Assembly: GCA_963920705.1 (NCBI GenBank)
Contig: OY987227.1
Span: forward strand, 4,265,143 to 4,329,142
DNA length: 64,000 bases
Direction of reading: 5' to 3'
DNA from: Odiellus spinosus
Taxonomy: Eukaryota > Arthropoda > Arachnida > Opiliones > Phalangiidae
Made by a program: the position numbers and the translations under genes. This document shows, in pieces, positions 11,187 to 20,967 of this stretch (position 1 is its first letter; every line of letters starts with the position of its first letter). Under the pieces are notes generated by a model that was given only the letters and a program-made list of their open reading frames with translations, did not search any database and was not told the origin of the DNA.

Positions 11187-12806
11187 AACATTTAATCTCT
11201 ATATGAGATTAAATACACAAGGTCAAGGTTCTTCTTTTAAAACCATATCAGAATTTTGACGGTTGTAGAGTATTTGTAGACCAAGTAACGTGAAAAGGCA
11301 AAATGTTATATCACATTGAACCTATACATGGCTTCAGTATACAACACAACCCTAATAAACCTATCAATAAACAACTAACGCATTGGCTTTCCGTATATCA
11401 GGTTAAACTAAAAATTACGATGTAAAATTTCGCTTATTTGCGCTACTCGGTCTACATATACTCTACTTGTCTGTACAGAAAGTTTTAAGTAACCTTTTTT
11501 TAAGTTAACCTTCTCTGTGGATTAAGGCTGTGAGTGAAGAATAAAATATATTCTTTTAAGGCAGGACAGATCAGAGTAAAATTACACCAAGTTGGGAAAC
11601 AACGTCATATGACGACAAACTAACCAGAATATTTTTCAAAATATTTAAGGCCTGGTTCTTCGCGCGACTTTCGTCGATTTGCCGGAAATGGGCGCTTGTC
11701 TCATAGCCGCGCCGCCATCTTTTTGCTGTAACAGGTTGCCAGACTATTTCTAATTTTATTTCCCACAAACCAAATTCAAGTTGTTAGTCCAACACCTCCG
11801 ATATGATAAAATATAGGAGGCGTTGGTTAGTCTGTCGCTATATTCACACTACAAAAAGATGGCGGACGATCACGTGACAAAAGTTTTCCCCGCCAAAATT
11901 TTCGCGAGGGTCTCTAGACTTCCGGTTTTGGAAATCGACCAGGACTATACTGCAAATCCAGCGCTTCTCCTGACACACGCGAAATTTAAACCCTCGCGCG
12001 AGTTTCAAGCATATTTGATTTCTCGAACAACTTCAATGTGCATCCGCTTATAGAATTTTTGCAACTTGTCGAGTGTAAACCGGCTCGATCTTTTCGCGGG
12101 ATCACAGTTGCGAAGTTTGTACAACTTAAAGCAAGTTCGCAAATCGAACAAGTACTCTAGTGAACTAATTGCAGACCGGAAGTGTGTGGCGGCTTATTGA
12201 ACTTGCCTACCTTAATTACCGTATAGCCTATCCTAGTAGTAGGAATGGGGCTGCTATTGAGTAGTTGTCCATTTATTAAAGTCTGGGTCTATATTCTATA
12301 GCACATCCTAGTCGCGGGACTCAAATACATTTATAAATAAAGTAGAGATTAGGATTTTTAGTATAATTGAGCACTTGGTGTAGGATGTCCAACTTGATCG
12401 TATTTTTTTTCCCTATTGTAAAGTCATACTTGCCTTACAGTCTAAGAATTGCGAATCAAGTCGCCGAAAAATAGGTACTTGCAAAGGGTTCTTGCAAGAA
12501 GTACGTGCCTTATTTAAACACACTACTCAAAATATGTGATAATAGGTGCGTTTTACCACCGCCTTAGCAACCAAGAGCCGTTGCCGAATCAATGAGGCAA
12601 CACCGCTAGCGTGAAAGCCTAACGTGAACCTCTCCTCGCCCTACACAAGGTTATCATTGAGTGGGAAAAATGATAATCTCGCTTATTTATACCCCGAGAA
12701 GCGATGCTTATACAAAGTTAAAAAATATATCTAGTCTACTTTTTAACCAAAAATAGATAAAAAACAAAAGTATACAAATTGGTCTATAATGTTATTTAAA
12801 TTCTTC

Positions 12807-12924
12807 AATCCACCCCGAGTTTGCAGAAAGCCAAAACCTATACTGCCCGTTATACCTCGGCTTTTTTTACTAAATGATATATGGAAAATAGCTTAGCGCT
12901 TGCTGTCAACTCAAGCTGGTATTA
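12807..12924 (+). other. H0 conserved imperfect hairpin, copy 1
   Basis: Arms GAGTTTGCAGAAAGCC and the opposing GCTTGCTGTCAACTC are partly complementary across a loop with TATGGAAAATAGCTTAGCG. The same module recurs at 12949, 14738, 28333, 33581 and 43387. Confidence 0.6.
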
Positions 12925-12948
12925 GTATAGAAATTGGCTTAAATTTTT

Positions 12949-13066
12949 CAATCCACCCCGAGTTTGCAGCAAGCCTAAGCCTATACGGCCCTTTATACCT
13001 TTGCTATTTTAACTAAATGATATATGGAAAATAGCTTAGCGCGTGCTGTCAACTCAAGCTGCTATT
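12949..13066 (+). other. H0 conserved imperfect hairpin, copy 2
   Basis: Tandem duplicate of copy 1, with the best-preserved arms: GAGTTTGCAGCAAGCCTAAG against CTTAGCGCGTGCTGTCAACTC. Confidence 0.65.
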
Positions 13067-13266
13067 AAACGGTCAAATATTTAGAGAATTTCTTAAATAT
13101 CTTCAAAACTATCGCCAATTTAAAATTTAATTTTCAGCTACATTATTAATAAGATTAAGAGACATAATTATAATATTTTGAATTATATTTTAAATTAATA
13201 TTATGTTTCAATTCACTAAAAGATATCACGCCATAATGCTACAATGTACTATACTTCCAAAGAGAC

Positions 13267-13274
13267 TATATAAG
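13267..13274 (+). promoter_or_regulatory. TATA-like box of family X body A
   Basis: TATATAAG followed by GCGAATCG and, about 20 bp on, CATTATACAGTATCC. Equivalent TATATA(A)G...TCG...CATTATT blocks occur at 15063 (+), 28115 (-) and 33362 (-). Function is inferred from conservation between copies only. Confidence 0.35.
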
Positions 13275-13427
13275 CGAATCGAATGCCATTATACAGTATC
13301 CGATTGTGATAAGATCTGGTGGAGATCCCACCTTATCAATGCTCAGACGTTTGTCGTAACCCTGAGTGCTCACGTGTCGGCCAATTTACCCTTGGGGGGC
13401 GATGTTTGGAGAGTGGAGGGTCGATGT

Positions 13428-13465
13428 GGACCATATTAGTGAGGGACGCCTCGCTAGTATGGCCC
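13428..13465 (+). other. H2 17-bp stem-loop
   Basis: GGACCATATTAGTGAGG, loop GACG, CCTCGCTAGTATGGCCC. Two of the three non-Watson-Crick positions would be G-U pairs in RNA of this strand. Equivalent stems occur at 27918-27956 and 33164-33201; a shortened stem remains at 15229-15248. Confidence 0.7.
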
Positions 13466-13527
13466 GCTGACATCCGACACTAGCGGTTGGACCTTGGTGC
13501 GTGATGGTCGGAGGTGATTATAACAGT

Positions 13528-13628
13528 GGGAGACGTCCCATTGCGTATAATCGCCTTCAACTGTCCAGCATCGAGGTTTGACCGTAAAGTGGATGGTGGA
13601 AGGTGATAATATGCAATTGGAGACGTCC
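13528..13628 (+). other. H3 ~30-bp stem-loop, body A
   Basis: A left arm starting GGGAGACGTCCCATTGCG pairs with a right arm ending GCAATTGGAGACGTCC across a ~40-bp loop. Equivalent stems lie at 15314-15408 and 27758-27853. Confidence 0.7.
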
Positions 13629-13834
13629 TGTTGCATATCATTGCACGACACTTGAAACTTAATGTTGCAGCCACGCTTAAAGGAGGTAATTCCCGTTAAA
13701 CGGAATTGAACGATAAACTGGTATAATAATGTCTCTAGACTTTTGGCTCTACGAGCTAGGTCACGTGATATCCGCGTACACAGGATATCCGGTTACACAG
13801 GAAGTGACACACACACAGACACGACCAGTGTAAA

Positions 13835-13868
13835 ACCTCCCCCTGAACTAAAGTTCAGTCGGGGAGGT
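13835..13868 (+). other. H1 terminal hairpin of X body A
   Basis: ACCTCCCCCTGAACT / AGTTCAGTCGGGGAGGT, next to ACACACACAGACACGAC. It marks the 3' end of the module. Confidence 0.75.
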
Positions 13869-14737
13869 AAAAACATTTAATCTCGATATGAGATTAAATA
13901 CACAAGGTCAAGGTTCTTCTTTTAAAACCATATCAGAATTTTGACGGTAGTAGAGTATTTGTAGACCAAGTAACGTAAAAGGCAAAATGTTATATCAAAT
14001 TGAACCTATACATGGCTTTAGTGTACAACACAAGTTGTGAAACAAACGTTATTTTACGTGACTACACACTAGCTAAAATGTCACCGAAAATAAACGACAG
14101 TAGGCATTAACAAGTTTGTGGCAGGTTATTCAACATGTAGACCTCAATTATCATGTCTCCTATCCTACGTGGTAATAGTTGGTTTGTTATTCAATGGCGA
14201 ATTATTAAAGATTGGGTTTAAAGCACATTCCAGTCACGGAACTCAAGTACATGAAAATCAAAGTAGGTAATGGAGAAGTTTAAGTTAGATATACGGGTAC
14301 ATTCGCTCCAAAAGTCAAGTGCAAATCACCCATAAGACCTTACATTATATGAGGCTTTTACGCAGGCCTTAAGGTTATGTACAAGTACGAAGCCCAAACA
14401 CACGTGTATTAGCTCTCCTCGACACCGAGGTAAAGGAGGTATCACTCCACGGAGAGAAACGCCAGTCGAAGCAGCTAAGAGCCGCTGTCGAATTACCATC
14501 ACACTAGTGAATTGGTACGGCGAGCGAAAAGGTAACCAGCTCTTCGATCCCAGCTTTTTCTCTGACGGCCGAAATAGTATTTCACGCTTTTATATATGCG
14601 ATAAACAAAATAAAAAAAAAAAACACCTACACATTTTAATAACTGAGGCTAAGCTAAAAAATTAAATCAATCAATTAAAATAGATAAAAAACAAGACTAC
14701 TTCCATATGCGTAGAAGTTGAACTGTATTAGTTTTCC

Positions 14738-14852
14738 AATCCACCCTGAGTTTGCAGCAAGCCTAAGCCTACAATACCTTTATACCTATGTTTTTGGACT
14801 AAATGGTACATGGAAAATAGCTTAACGCGTGCTGCCAACTCGAGCTGGTATT
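14738..14852 (+). other. H0 conserved imperfect hairpin, copy 3
   Basis: GAGTTTGCAGCAAGCCTAAG pairs with TTAACGCGTGCTGCCAACTC in body B. The loop is shorter than in copy 2. Confidence 0.65.
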
Positions 14853-15062
14853 GAACACACAAATTTCATAAAATTCTTAGACAATTTCTTAAATATCTTC
14901 TAAAATAACATTTAATTTTAATTTAATTTTCAGCGAAATTATTAATTAGACTAAGTTAAGTAATTTAAGAAATTTTAATTATAGTTTAAATGAAAATTTC
15001 GTTTCAATTCACTGAAAGATACCACGCCATAAGGCTACAACGCGTTAGTGTAAAAAAAGTGG

Positions 15063-15070
15063 TATATAAG
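15063..15070 (+). promoter_or_regulatory. TATA-like box of family X body B
   Basis: TATATAAG followed by GCGATCGAAAAACATTATT; same context as at 13267. Confidence 0.35.
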
Positions 15071-15313
15071 GCGATCGAAAAACATTATTAGGTATCTGTA
15101 ACTTAAAGCTGTGAAGAAAGGGGAACCCACCCCCTGTTCAATGTCTGGAGGTAGTTATTACACCAGGCGCTCAGTGTAGCTACGAACGAAAATCTGACCC
15201 GTAGAGGGGGCGAGTTGATGATTGATGTGGACCATATTAATATGGCCCGCTGAGATCGGAAACTGGAGGTTGAACCTTGGTGCGTTAGGATGGTCGGAGG
15301 TGATTATAACAGT

Positions 15314-15408
15314 GGGAGACGTCCCATTGTGTATAATCGCCTTCAACTGCCCAGCATCGAGGTTTGATGTGGATGGTGGAAGGCGATAATATGCAATGGG
15401 AGACGTCC
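15314..15408 (+). other. H3 stem-loop, body B
   Basis: GGGAGACGTCCCATTG...GCCTTC pairs with GAAGGCG...CAATGGGAGACGTCC. Confidence 0.7.
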
Positions 15409-15632
15409 ACGGTTGCATAAAATCGCACGACACCTGAAGCTTATCCATGTGGCAGCCTGATTATAGGAATTGAACGATAAGATGGCATGTTTACGTCTTG
15501 AGTCCCAAGATTTTTGCTCTACGTGCAAGGTCACGTGATATCCGGTTACACCGGAAATAGTGTACACAGGATATCCGCTTACACCGGAAGTGACAGACAC
15601 ACACACAGACACACAGATACGACGAACGTAAA

Positions 15633-15664
15633 ACCTCCCCGTGAACAAGTTCACTCGGGGAGGT
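15633..15664 (+). other. H1 terminal hairpin of X body B
   Basis: ACCTCCCCGTGAAC / GTTCACTCGGGGAGGT, with the same (AC)n/GACACAC flank. The element ends here. Confidence 0.8.
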
Positions 15665-15830
15665 AAAAAGTTTAGGAAACCAATCGAAGCATTTGAATAT
15701 CATCTTTGGTTAGCTGAGCTTCGCGCTAAGAGCCTCTTCAATAATCAAGTATACTCATTTTAAATCTTTGAGAAAACTCCAGTGCTGCACTGTCTCTTCT
15801 GTAAATTTTAATTTTAATTTTCGTCCACCG
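15665..15830 (+). other. Short AT-rich spacer before the Mutator/YqaJ gene
   Basis: No repeat end is recognised here. It may be the 5' flank of the next element. Confidence 0.4.
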
Positions 15831-15914
15831 ATGGCAAAACGCAAGAAAGCCCCTAGTCGTTGGAAAAAGAAGAAAATTTTGATCAAGAATCTGAAATACA
15901 GTCTTTACAAAGAA
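15831..15914 (+). CDS. Candidate first exon of the Mutator/YqaJ transposon gene
   Basis: An ATG in good context (CCACCGATGG) opens a lysine/arginine-rich 28-codon stretch (MAKRKKAPSRWKKKKILIKN...) that runs into an AC|GTAAGT splice donor at 15914/15915. A strongly basic N-terminus is common in this protein family, but its link to the downstream N-terminal remnant at 16930 is only inferred. I could not pick a convincing acceptor. About 15915-16929 holds no recognisable gene. Confidence 0.35.
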
Positions 15915-16929
15915 ACGTAAGTTAGAGTGTTTTATTTAATTTAAAATCAGAACATACAAAGCTTGACTATAAAACCTTTTCCGCGCTGGAGAAGCGAATG
16001 AATTGATTTTTGGGGATATTGTAGTATGGTTGTATAAATTCCATATTCCATGGCGTCCTCCAGAAACAAGGGAAACAACTATAGGACCAGGTTTATCCTT
16101 TATTGGGAGTTTGGGCGACCACCATAATTCTTTCCTTTGGAGGCAAAGCACTTTTTGGTGTAGATTTAGTCGGATTAATTAAAAACGATTAAAAGCATTA
16201 ATTCCCGTTAATTATTTTAATTGTGAATACTTTTTTAAACACGATTGAACTGTTTAAATCTCGACCTGAAGTATTAAAATCTCCAAAGGTGGTGTTAAAA
16301 GAATTCTGTCATGACTATCTTGTCAAGGACGATTTAATCTAATACATCGTGAGTTTATAGATAAACGATTTATGGACGCAGTGTCTAAAGAAAATTAGTG
16401 GAAAACTTGGTTACGTAAAATGAAATCTCAAATTCATATTTATCTCATCTATAACGCTATTTAGAAGAGACACAATTATTTATGATATTTAAGATACAAA
16501 AATAACGTCAAACATAGGATAACGTTGAATATAAATTAAATGTTAATGCTGGTTTTTTAAATTAAAGGTCTCTTGGGAAAGGTACGCTATCATATCAAAT
16601 ATACTTAGGTTGGGTTAGATTGATTGGGTCGCATATTTTGCGAATTTTCGGCTTACACAAATTACTATTCTGGGCCCCTGCGAACCGCCTTGTTCTCTAA
16701 CGTCGTGTTATCACCCGTCCCTACCAAGCGCGTACAGTAGTATGGCGGCACGTAGAGGGACAGATTCACTGGCTTCTCCCTTCTGAATCTACTATATGAC
16801 ATCTAGGGTCTATACGGGAAAAAGAGTAGCTCTTTTTTTTCTGCGATTTTCATTCTTAGAGACCACTTTGATCCTAACATTTTCTTTTATTTCGGTAAAT
16901 AATGCGAGATTTATTTAAAAAGGGATGCT

Positions 16930-17203
16930 GATTCAAAAAGTTCGAAACCTTCAACTTTAGTTGAAAATATCCAAAGTCACCTTGTTCCAGATGATTCGGT
17001 GCTGGGATACGATTCAATATCTGCATTAGAGGATTTAGTGCAGGAAAAGAATTTGATGACTATTCCAGATGATTCGGAGCTGGGAAATGGAATAGGATTT
17101 TTTTCAAGACACTCCTCTTGTGAATTGACTCGAATGAATGATTTCCAAGATGACCTTCACCATGTACAATCGCCGAGAAAAGCTGGAAACGCCAATAATA
17201 TTA
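16930..17203 (+). pseudogene. N-terminal part of a Mutator/YqaJ-type transposon protein
   Basis: An open stretch reads KRDADSKSSKPSTLVENIQS... and contains an internal partial repeat (VPDDSVLG / IPDDSELG). It is interrupted at 17203 by the palindromic DD82E transposon. Reading resumes beyond 20967 with protein-like sequence leading into the GRRIVD-type motif of the Mutator-domain family. Function is unknown. Whether both sides come from one gene is inferred from position. Confidence 0.4.
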
Positions 17204-17602
17204 TAGTCGGCCCAACGAAAGAAGAGCCCTGAGAAAAACGTCCGAAATGGGGTCGCCACCATCGACCCCATAGTTATTAATCAACTTGTTTTTCTCTTGC
17301 GATGTCTGTCTGCAATATCGTCTGCTATCGAGATTGAGTGGATAAATTCGGTGTTATAGAACGTCGGCTTTTTGCAGTGTATATGCTGTTATATTTTGTT
17401 TATTGCGATCAAGTATTCTGTATAATTCATAACATAACGAAACAACATTAGAAAGTACACCAGTACTAGTTTTTTGTTTATTACGATTAACCTCTGAATT
17501 TAAAAACATTGAATATTTAAGGAAAGACACCATTAGTGAAAAAACATAAATATAATCAAAAATTAATGCAATTGTCTTAGAATTCAAGCACTCTTTGCCC
17601 GT

Positions 17603-18829
17603 TTAGTTCGAATATTCATCGGAGTCTTCGCTGTCATCTTGCATGTTGATAATAAGAGGTTCAATCGCGGTTTCGACGTTGGGATCTTTTTCCCAGTACT
17701 CTTCAAGTACCTTTTCCACATGCATAATCGCGTTGATCCAATTTTCCGGTGTAACACGTTCTATGGCCCTTACTGTGGTATCTTTGACCGTCGATAGTTT
17801 GAAACCAGAATTCTCCTTGGCAACTTCGTTCTTCACTTGTGCCCATATCAACTCAATTGGGTTAAACTGGCAATGGTACGGTGGAAGCCTCACCACTTTG
17901 AGAACTCTACTTTCAGCAATCTCGTCAATTTCGTATCTCAGGGTTCTTGACTTGTGAAGTTTAATTATTTCATAGAGTTCCGCTTTGAGTGAGGTTTTGT
18001 CATAGGGAATGTGGTGGTCGTGGCATTCATGTGGTGGTGTGTGGCATTTGGCATTCATGTCGGCATGATAGTCTGCAAGGCCCGATTTAGATGGGAATAT
18101 CAAGAGTCCATTCTTCACAAAACCTTTCGAGGAACCCGCGTGAAGTACAATAAGTCTCTTTCCTTTACCAGAAGGGACTTTCGGACCAGATATATCGTCC
18201 GACTGCCAACGTTGTGATATCGTATGATTTTCATTCACCCACGTCTCGTCAATAAAAATAACATTGTCCTTCAAATCAATATCTTTTACCGTTTTTAGAA
18301 ATTGCCGACGGCGAGCCACGACGTCAGTTCTTTCCATAAGATGCTTGCGACTATCGACCTTTTTATACTCGAAACCAAGTTGATTTTTAAGTACTTGTCG
18401 TAATGATTCACGGCCACCGCTGAAAATGGCTTCTTGCGTCACATCGTCGACTTGTCGAAGGGATTCCAGTAATTTCTCTACAGTGGGGAGCTCTTTGTCT
18501 AAGTAGAATTGATGTACTCGACGTCTAATGGCTTCAAGCTGAAAGCTATCTACCTCAGTTACGGGGGATGAACGGCTTCTAGACTTCCCGGGACTCTGGG
18601 CAACCTCGGCGTATGACTTACCTATCTGTTCGGCATCTTTCACTTCCTTCTGAATCCTTTTAAACGTTGTACAACTTACATCAGTTGCTTCTGCCGTGCG
18701 AACTTGAACCTGTTCAACCGGATGCAAGACACGTTTTTCGTTGCGCTCTCTTTCAAAACAACTGGCCACATTATATATAATTATTCTTGCCTGGCGGTGG
18801 ATAGTTGAGCCTCTACTACATTTCGGCAT
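17603..18829 (-). pseudogene. DD82E transposase, left copy, catalytic deletion
   Basis: A 408-residue frame with an ATG start (MPKCSRGSTIHRQAR) on the minus strand. It is a cut-and-paste DNA transposase with an N-terminal helix-turn-helix region, followed by the catalytic core. FIDETW provides the first catalytic Asp and FNPIELIW the Glu. A net deletion of about 40 codons removes the segment with the second catalytic Asp (MDNASYH in the right copy) and leaves repetitive CHTPPHECHD-like filler. This copy should be catalytically dead but keeps the true N-terminus that the right copy lacks. Confidence 0.85.
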
Positions 18830-18945
18830 GGTTAACTAACTATGAGCTGCACACTCCCATTGATTAATACCATGCGCGATAAAATTGTCAAACGTTTTAA
18901 ATATTTATTTTAGATAAAATATTCAATTTAAAAATATTCAATTAC

Positions 18946-19031
18946 CCGTGGTTTCGTTTGTTTTTTTAGTTAAGCTCTTAATTAAAATGTGAAATTCCTT
19001 CCGCTTAACTAAAAAAACAAACGAGACCACG
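18946..19031. repeat. Central hairpin of the palindromic transposon
   Basis: CGTTTGTTTTTTTAGTTAAGC and GCTTAACTAAAAAAACAAACG flank a ~27-bp centre. It lies where the two inverted arms meet and replaces the N-terminal codons of the right copy. Confidence 0.75.
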
Positions 19032-19035
19032 TGTC

Positions 19036-20280
19036 TTGCATCCGGTTGAACAGGTTCAAGTTCGCACGGCAGAAGCAACTGGTGTAAGTTGTACAACGGT
19101 TAAAAGGATTCAGAAGGAAGTGAAAGATGCCGAACAGATAGGAAAGTCATACGCCGAGGTTGCCCAGAGTCCCGGGAAGTCTAGAAGACGTTCATCCCCC
19201 GTAACTGAGGTAGATAGCTTTCAGCTTGAAGCCATTAGACGTCGATTACATCAATTCTACTTAGACAAAGAGCTCCCCACTGTAGAGAAATTACTGGAAT
19301 CCCTTCGACAAGTCGACGATGTGACGCAAGAAGCCATTTTCAGCGGTGGTCGTGAATCATTACGACAAGTACTTAAAAATCAACTTTGTTTCGAGTATAA
19401 AAAGGTCGATAGTCGCAAGCATCTTATGGAAAGAACTGACGTCGTGGCTCGCCGTCGGCAATTTCTAAAAACGGTAAAAGATATTGATTTGAAGGACAAT
19501 GTTATTTTTATTGACGAGACGTGGGTGAATGAAAACCATACGGTATCACAATGTTGGCAGTCGGACGATATATCTGGTCCGAAAGTCCCTTCTGGTAAAG
19601 GAAAGAGACTTATTGTACTTCACGCGGGTTCCTCGAAAGGTTTTGTGAAGAATGGACTCTTGATATTCCCATCTAAATCGGGGCTTGCAGACTATCATGC
19701 CGACATGAATGCCAAATGCTTCAAAGAGTGGTTTATAAAACAACTTCTTCCTAACATTGAAAATGCGACCATCTTCATGGACAACGCGTCATATCACTCG
19801 GTCATTGTAGACAAAGCACCTACCACAGCAACTCGTAAAGGCGACATGCAGAAATGGCTCGACGACCACCACATTCCCTATGACAAAACCTCACTCAAAG
19901 CGGAACTCTATGAAATAATTAAACTTCACAAGTCAAGAACCCTGAGATACGAAATTGACGAGATTGCTGAAAGTAGAGGTCACAAAGTGGTGAGGCTTCC
20001 ACCGTACCATTGCCAGTTTAATCCAATTGAGTTGATATGGGCACAAGTGAAGAACGAAGTTGCCAAGGAGAATTCTGGTTTCAAACTATCGACGGTCAAA
20101 GATACCACAGTAAGGGCCATAGAACGTGTTACACCGGAAAATTGGATCAACGCGATTATGCATGTGGAAAAGGTACTTGAAGAGTACTGGGAAAAAGATC
20201 CCATCATCGAAACCGCGATTGAACCTCTTATTATCAACATGCAAGATGACAGCGAAGACTCCGATGAATATTCGAACTAA
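19036..20280 (+). pseudogene. DD82E transposase, right copy, N-terminus missing
   Basis: 414 codons are open. All three catalytic residues are visible: Asp160 (FIDETW), Asp249 (FMDNASYH) and Glu332 (FNPIELIW), with 82 residues between the last two. The frame opens at a TTG codon inside the family sequence (LHPVEQVQVR). The first ~34 residues present in the left copy, including the ATG, are replaced by the central hairpin. The core is intact but there is no proper start. The C-terminus is acidic (DDSEDSDEYSN), as in the left copy. Confidence 0.85.
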
Positions 20281-20403
20281 TCTGGCAAAGAGTGCTTGAA
20301 TTCTAAGACAATTGCATTAATTTTTGATTATATTTATGTTTTTTCACTAATGGTGTCTTTCCTTAAATATTCAATGTTTTTAAATTCAGAGGTTAATCGT
20401 AAT

Positions 20404-20684
20404 CAAGGAGGATCAGAGAAGGAGAGGAAATGTGGGGACGGCGCGGTTCCTACTGCGTCGGCCTAAACTCCCACTCTGGGAGAACGGGGGTAGAGACGTT
20501 TCGTGGTAAAATGTTGTCGCGTGGGTAAAACGAATCCTTTATGAGACGCGCTAGCTAGCGACCACGTGACAACAGTTTACCTCGAGAATTTCCTATCCCC
20601 CCTTTCCACCCGAGTGGGAGGTTGGCTCTTATCTCTCTAACTCAACGCAGCCCCACATTTCCTCTCCTTCTCTGATCCTCCTTG
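20404..20684 (+). mobile_element. MITE with 7-bp target duplication, copy 1
   Basis: 281 bp, ends CAAGGAGGATCAGAGAAGG and inverse. The target duplication is TCGTAAT (20397-20403 and 20685-20691). The uninterrupted site is preserved in the left arm of the palindrome (plus strand about 17467), which proves the insertion. A second copy at 47579-47859 is nearly identical in reverse orientation. No coding capacity. The superfamily is uncertain; 7-bp duplications are unusual. Confidence 0.95.
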
Positions 20685-20967
20685 TCGTAATAAACAAAAA
20701 ACTAGTACTGGTGTACTTTCTAATGTTGTTTCGTTATGTTATGAATTATACAGAATACTTGATCGCAATAAACAAAATATAACAGCATATACACTGCAAA
20801 AAGCCGACGTTCTATAACACCGAACTTATCCACTCAATCTCGATAGCAGACGATATTGCAGACAGACATCGCAAGAGAAAAACAAGTTGATTAATAACTA
20901 TGGGGTCGATGGTGGCGACTCCATTTCGGACGTTTTTCTCAGGGCTCTTCTTTCGTTGGGCCGACTA

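Larger units (their letters stand above)
11187..13868 (+). mobile_element. Family X body module A
   Basis: A diverged copy of the 13869-15664 body. It starts with AAACATTTAATCTC and ends with the terminal hairpin at 13835-13868. It contains extra sequence (about 11500-12100) with opposed CCGCCATCTT sites, two tandem H0 hairpins (12807-13066), a TATA-like box (13267), the H2 stem (13428-13465) and the H3 stem (13528-13628). Open frames are short and not conserved among copies. Confidence 0.7.
7574..15664 (+). mobile_element. Family X repeat element, tandemly amplified copy
   Basis: One end is the family X 5' terminus (CAAGTTGGGAAACCAAAATA, then TACCTCCCCGAC). The other is a terminal hairpin (ACCTCCCCGTGAAC / GTTCACTCGGGGAGGT). 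Inside are four ~903-bp 5' modules (7574-11186) and two body modules in the same orientation (11187-13868 and 13869-15664), each ending in its own hairpin. No protein is encoded. Comparison with minus-strand copies at 27474-31996 and 32810-35074 defines the order 5' terminus, 5' module, body, hairpin. Head-to-tail amplification, inverted sub-terminal motifs, an adjacent (GTGTGTCT)-type microsatellite and a 3' stem-loop resemble Helentron-associated (HINE/DINE-like) elements. That class is inferred only. Confidence 0.6.
13869..15664 (+). mobile_element. Family X body module B
   Basis: It runs from AAACATTTAATCTCGATATG to the terminal hairpin at 15633-15664. It is nearly identical, in reverse orientation, to 27474-30510 apart from an insertion in the latter. 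It contains one H0 hairpin, a TATA-like box at 15063, a shortened H2 stem and the H3 stem. Confidence 0.8.
17204..20967. mobile_element. Palindromic DD82E Tc1/mariner transposon (two inverted transposase copies)
   Basis: The outer ends are TAGTCGGCCCAACGAAAG and its inverse, flanked by TA on both sides (17202-17203 and 20968-20969), as expected for Tc1/mariner insertion. Arms 17204-18735 and 19029-20967 are inverted copies of one transposase plus flank. The right arm is longer because it carries a 281-bp MITE. The transposase arms carry different damage, so neither is intact. The spacing of 82 residues between the second Asp and the Glu matches the DD82E group described for invertebrates (called Sailor). 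Confidence 0.8.
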
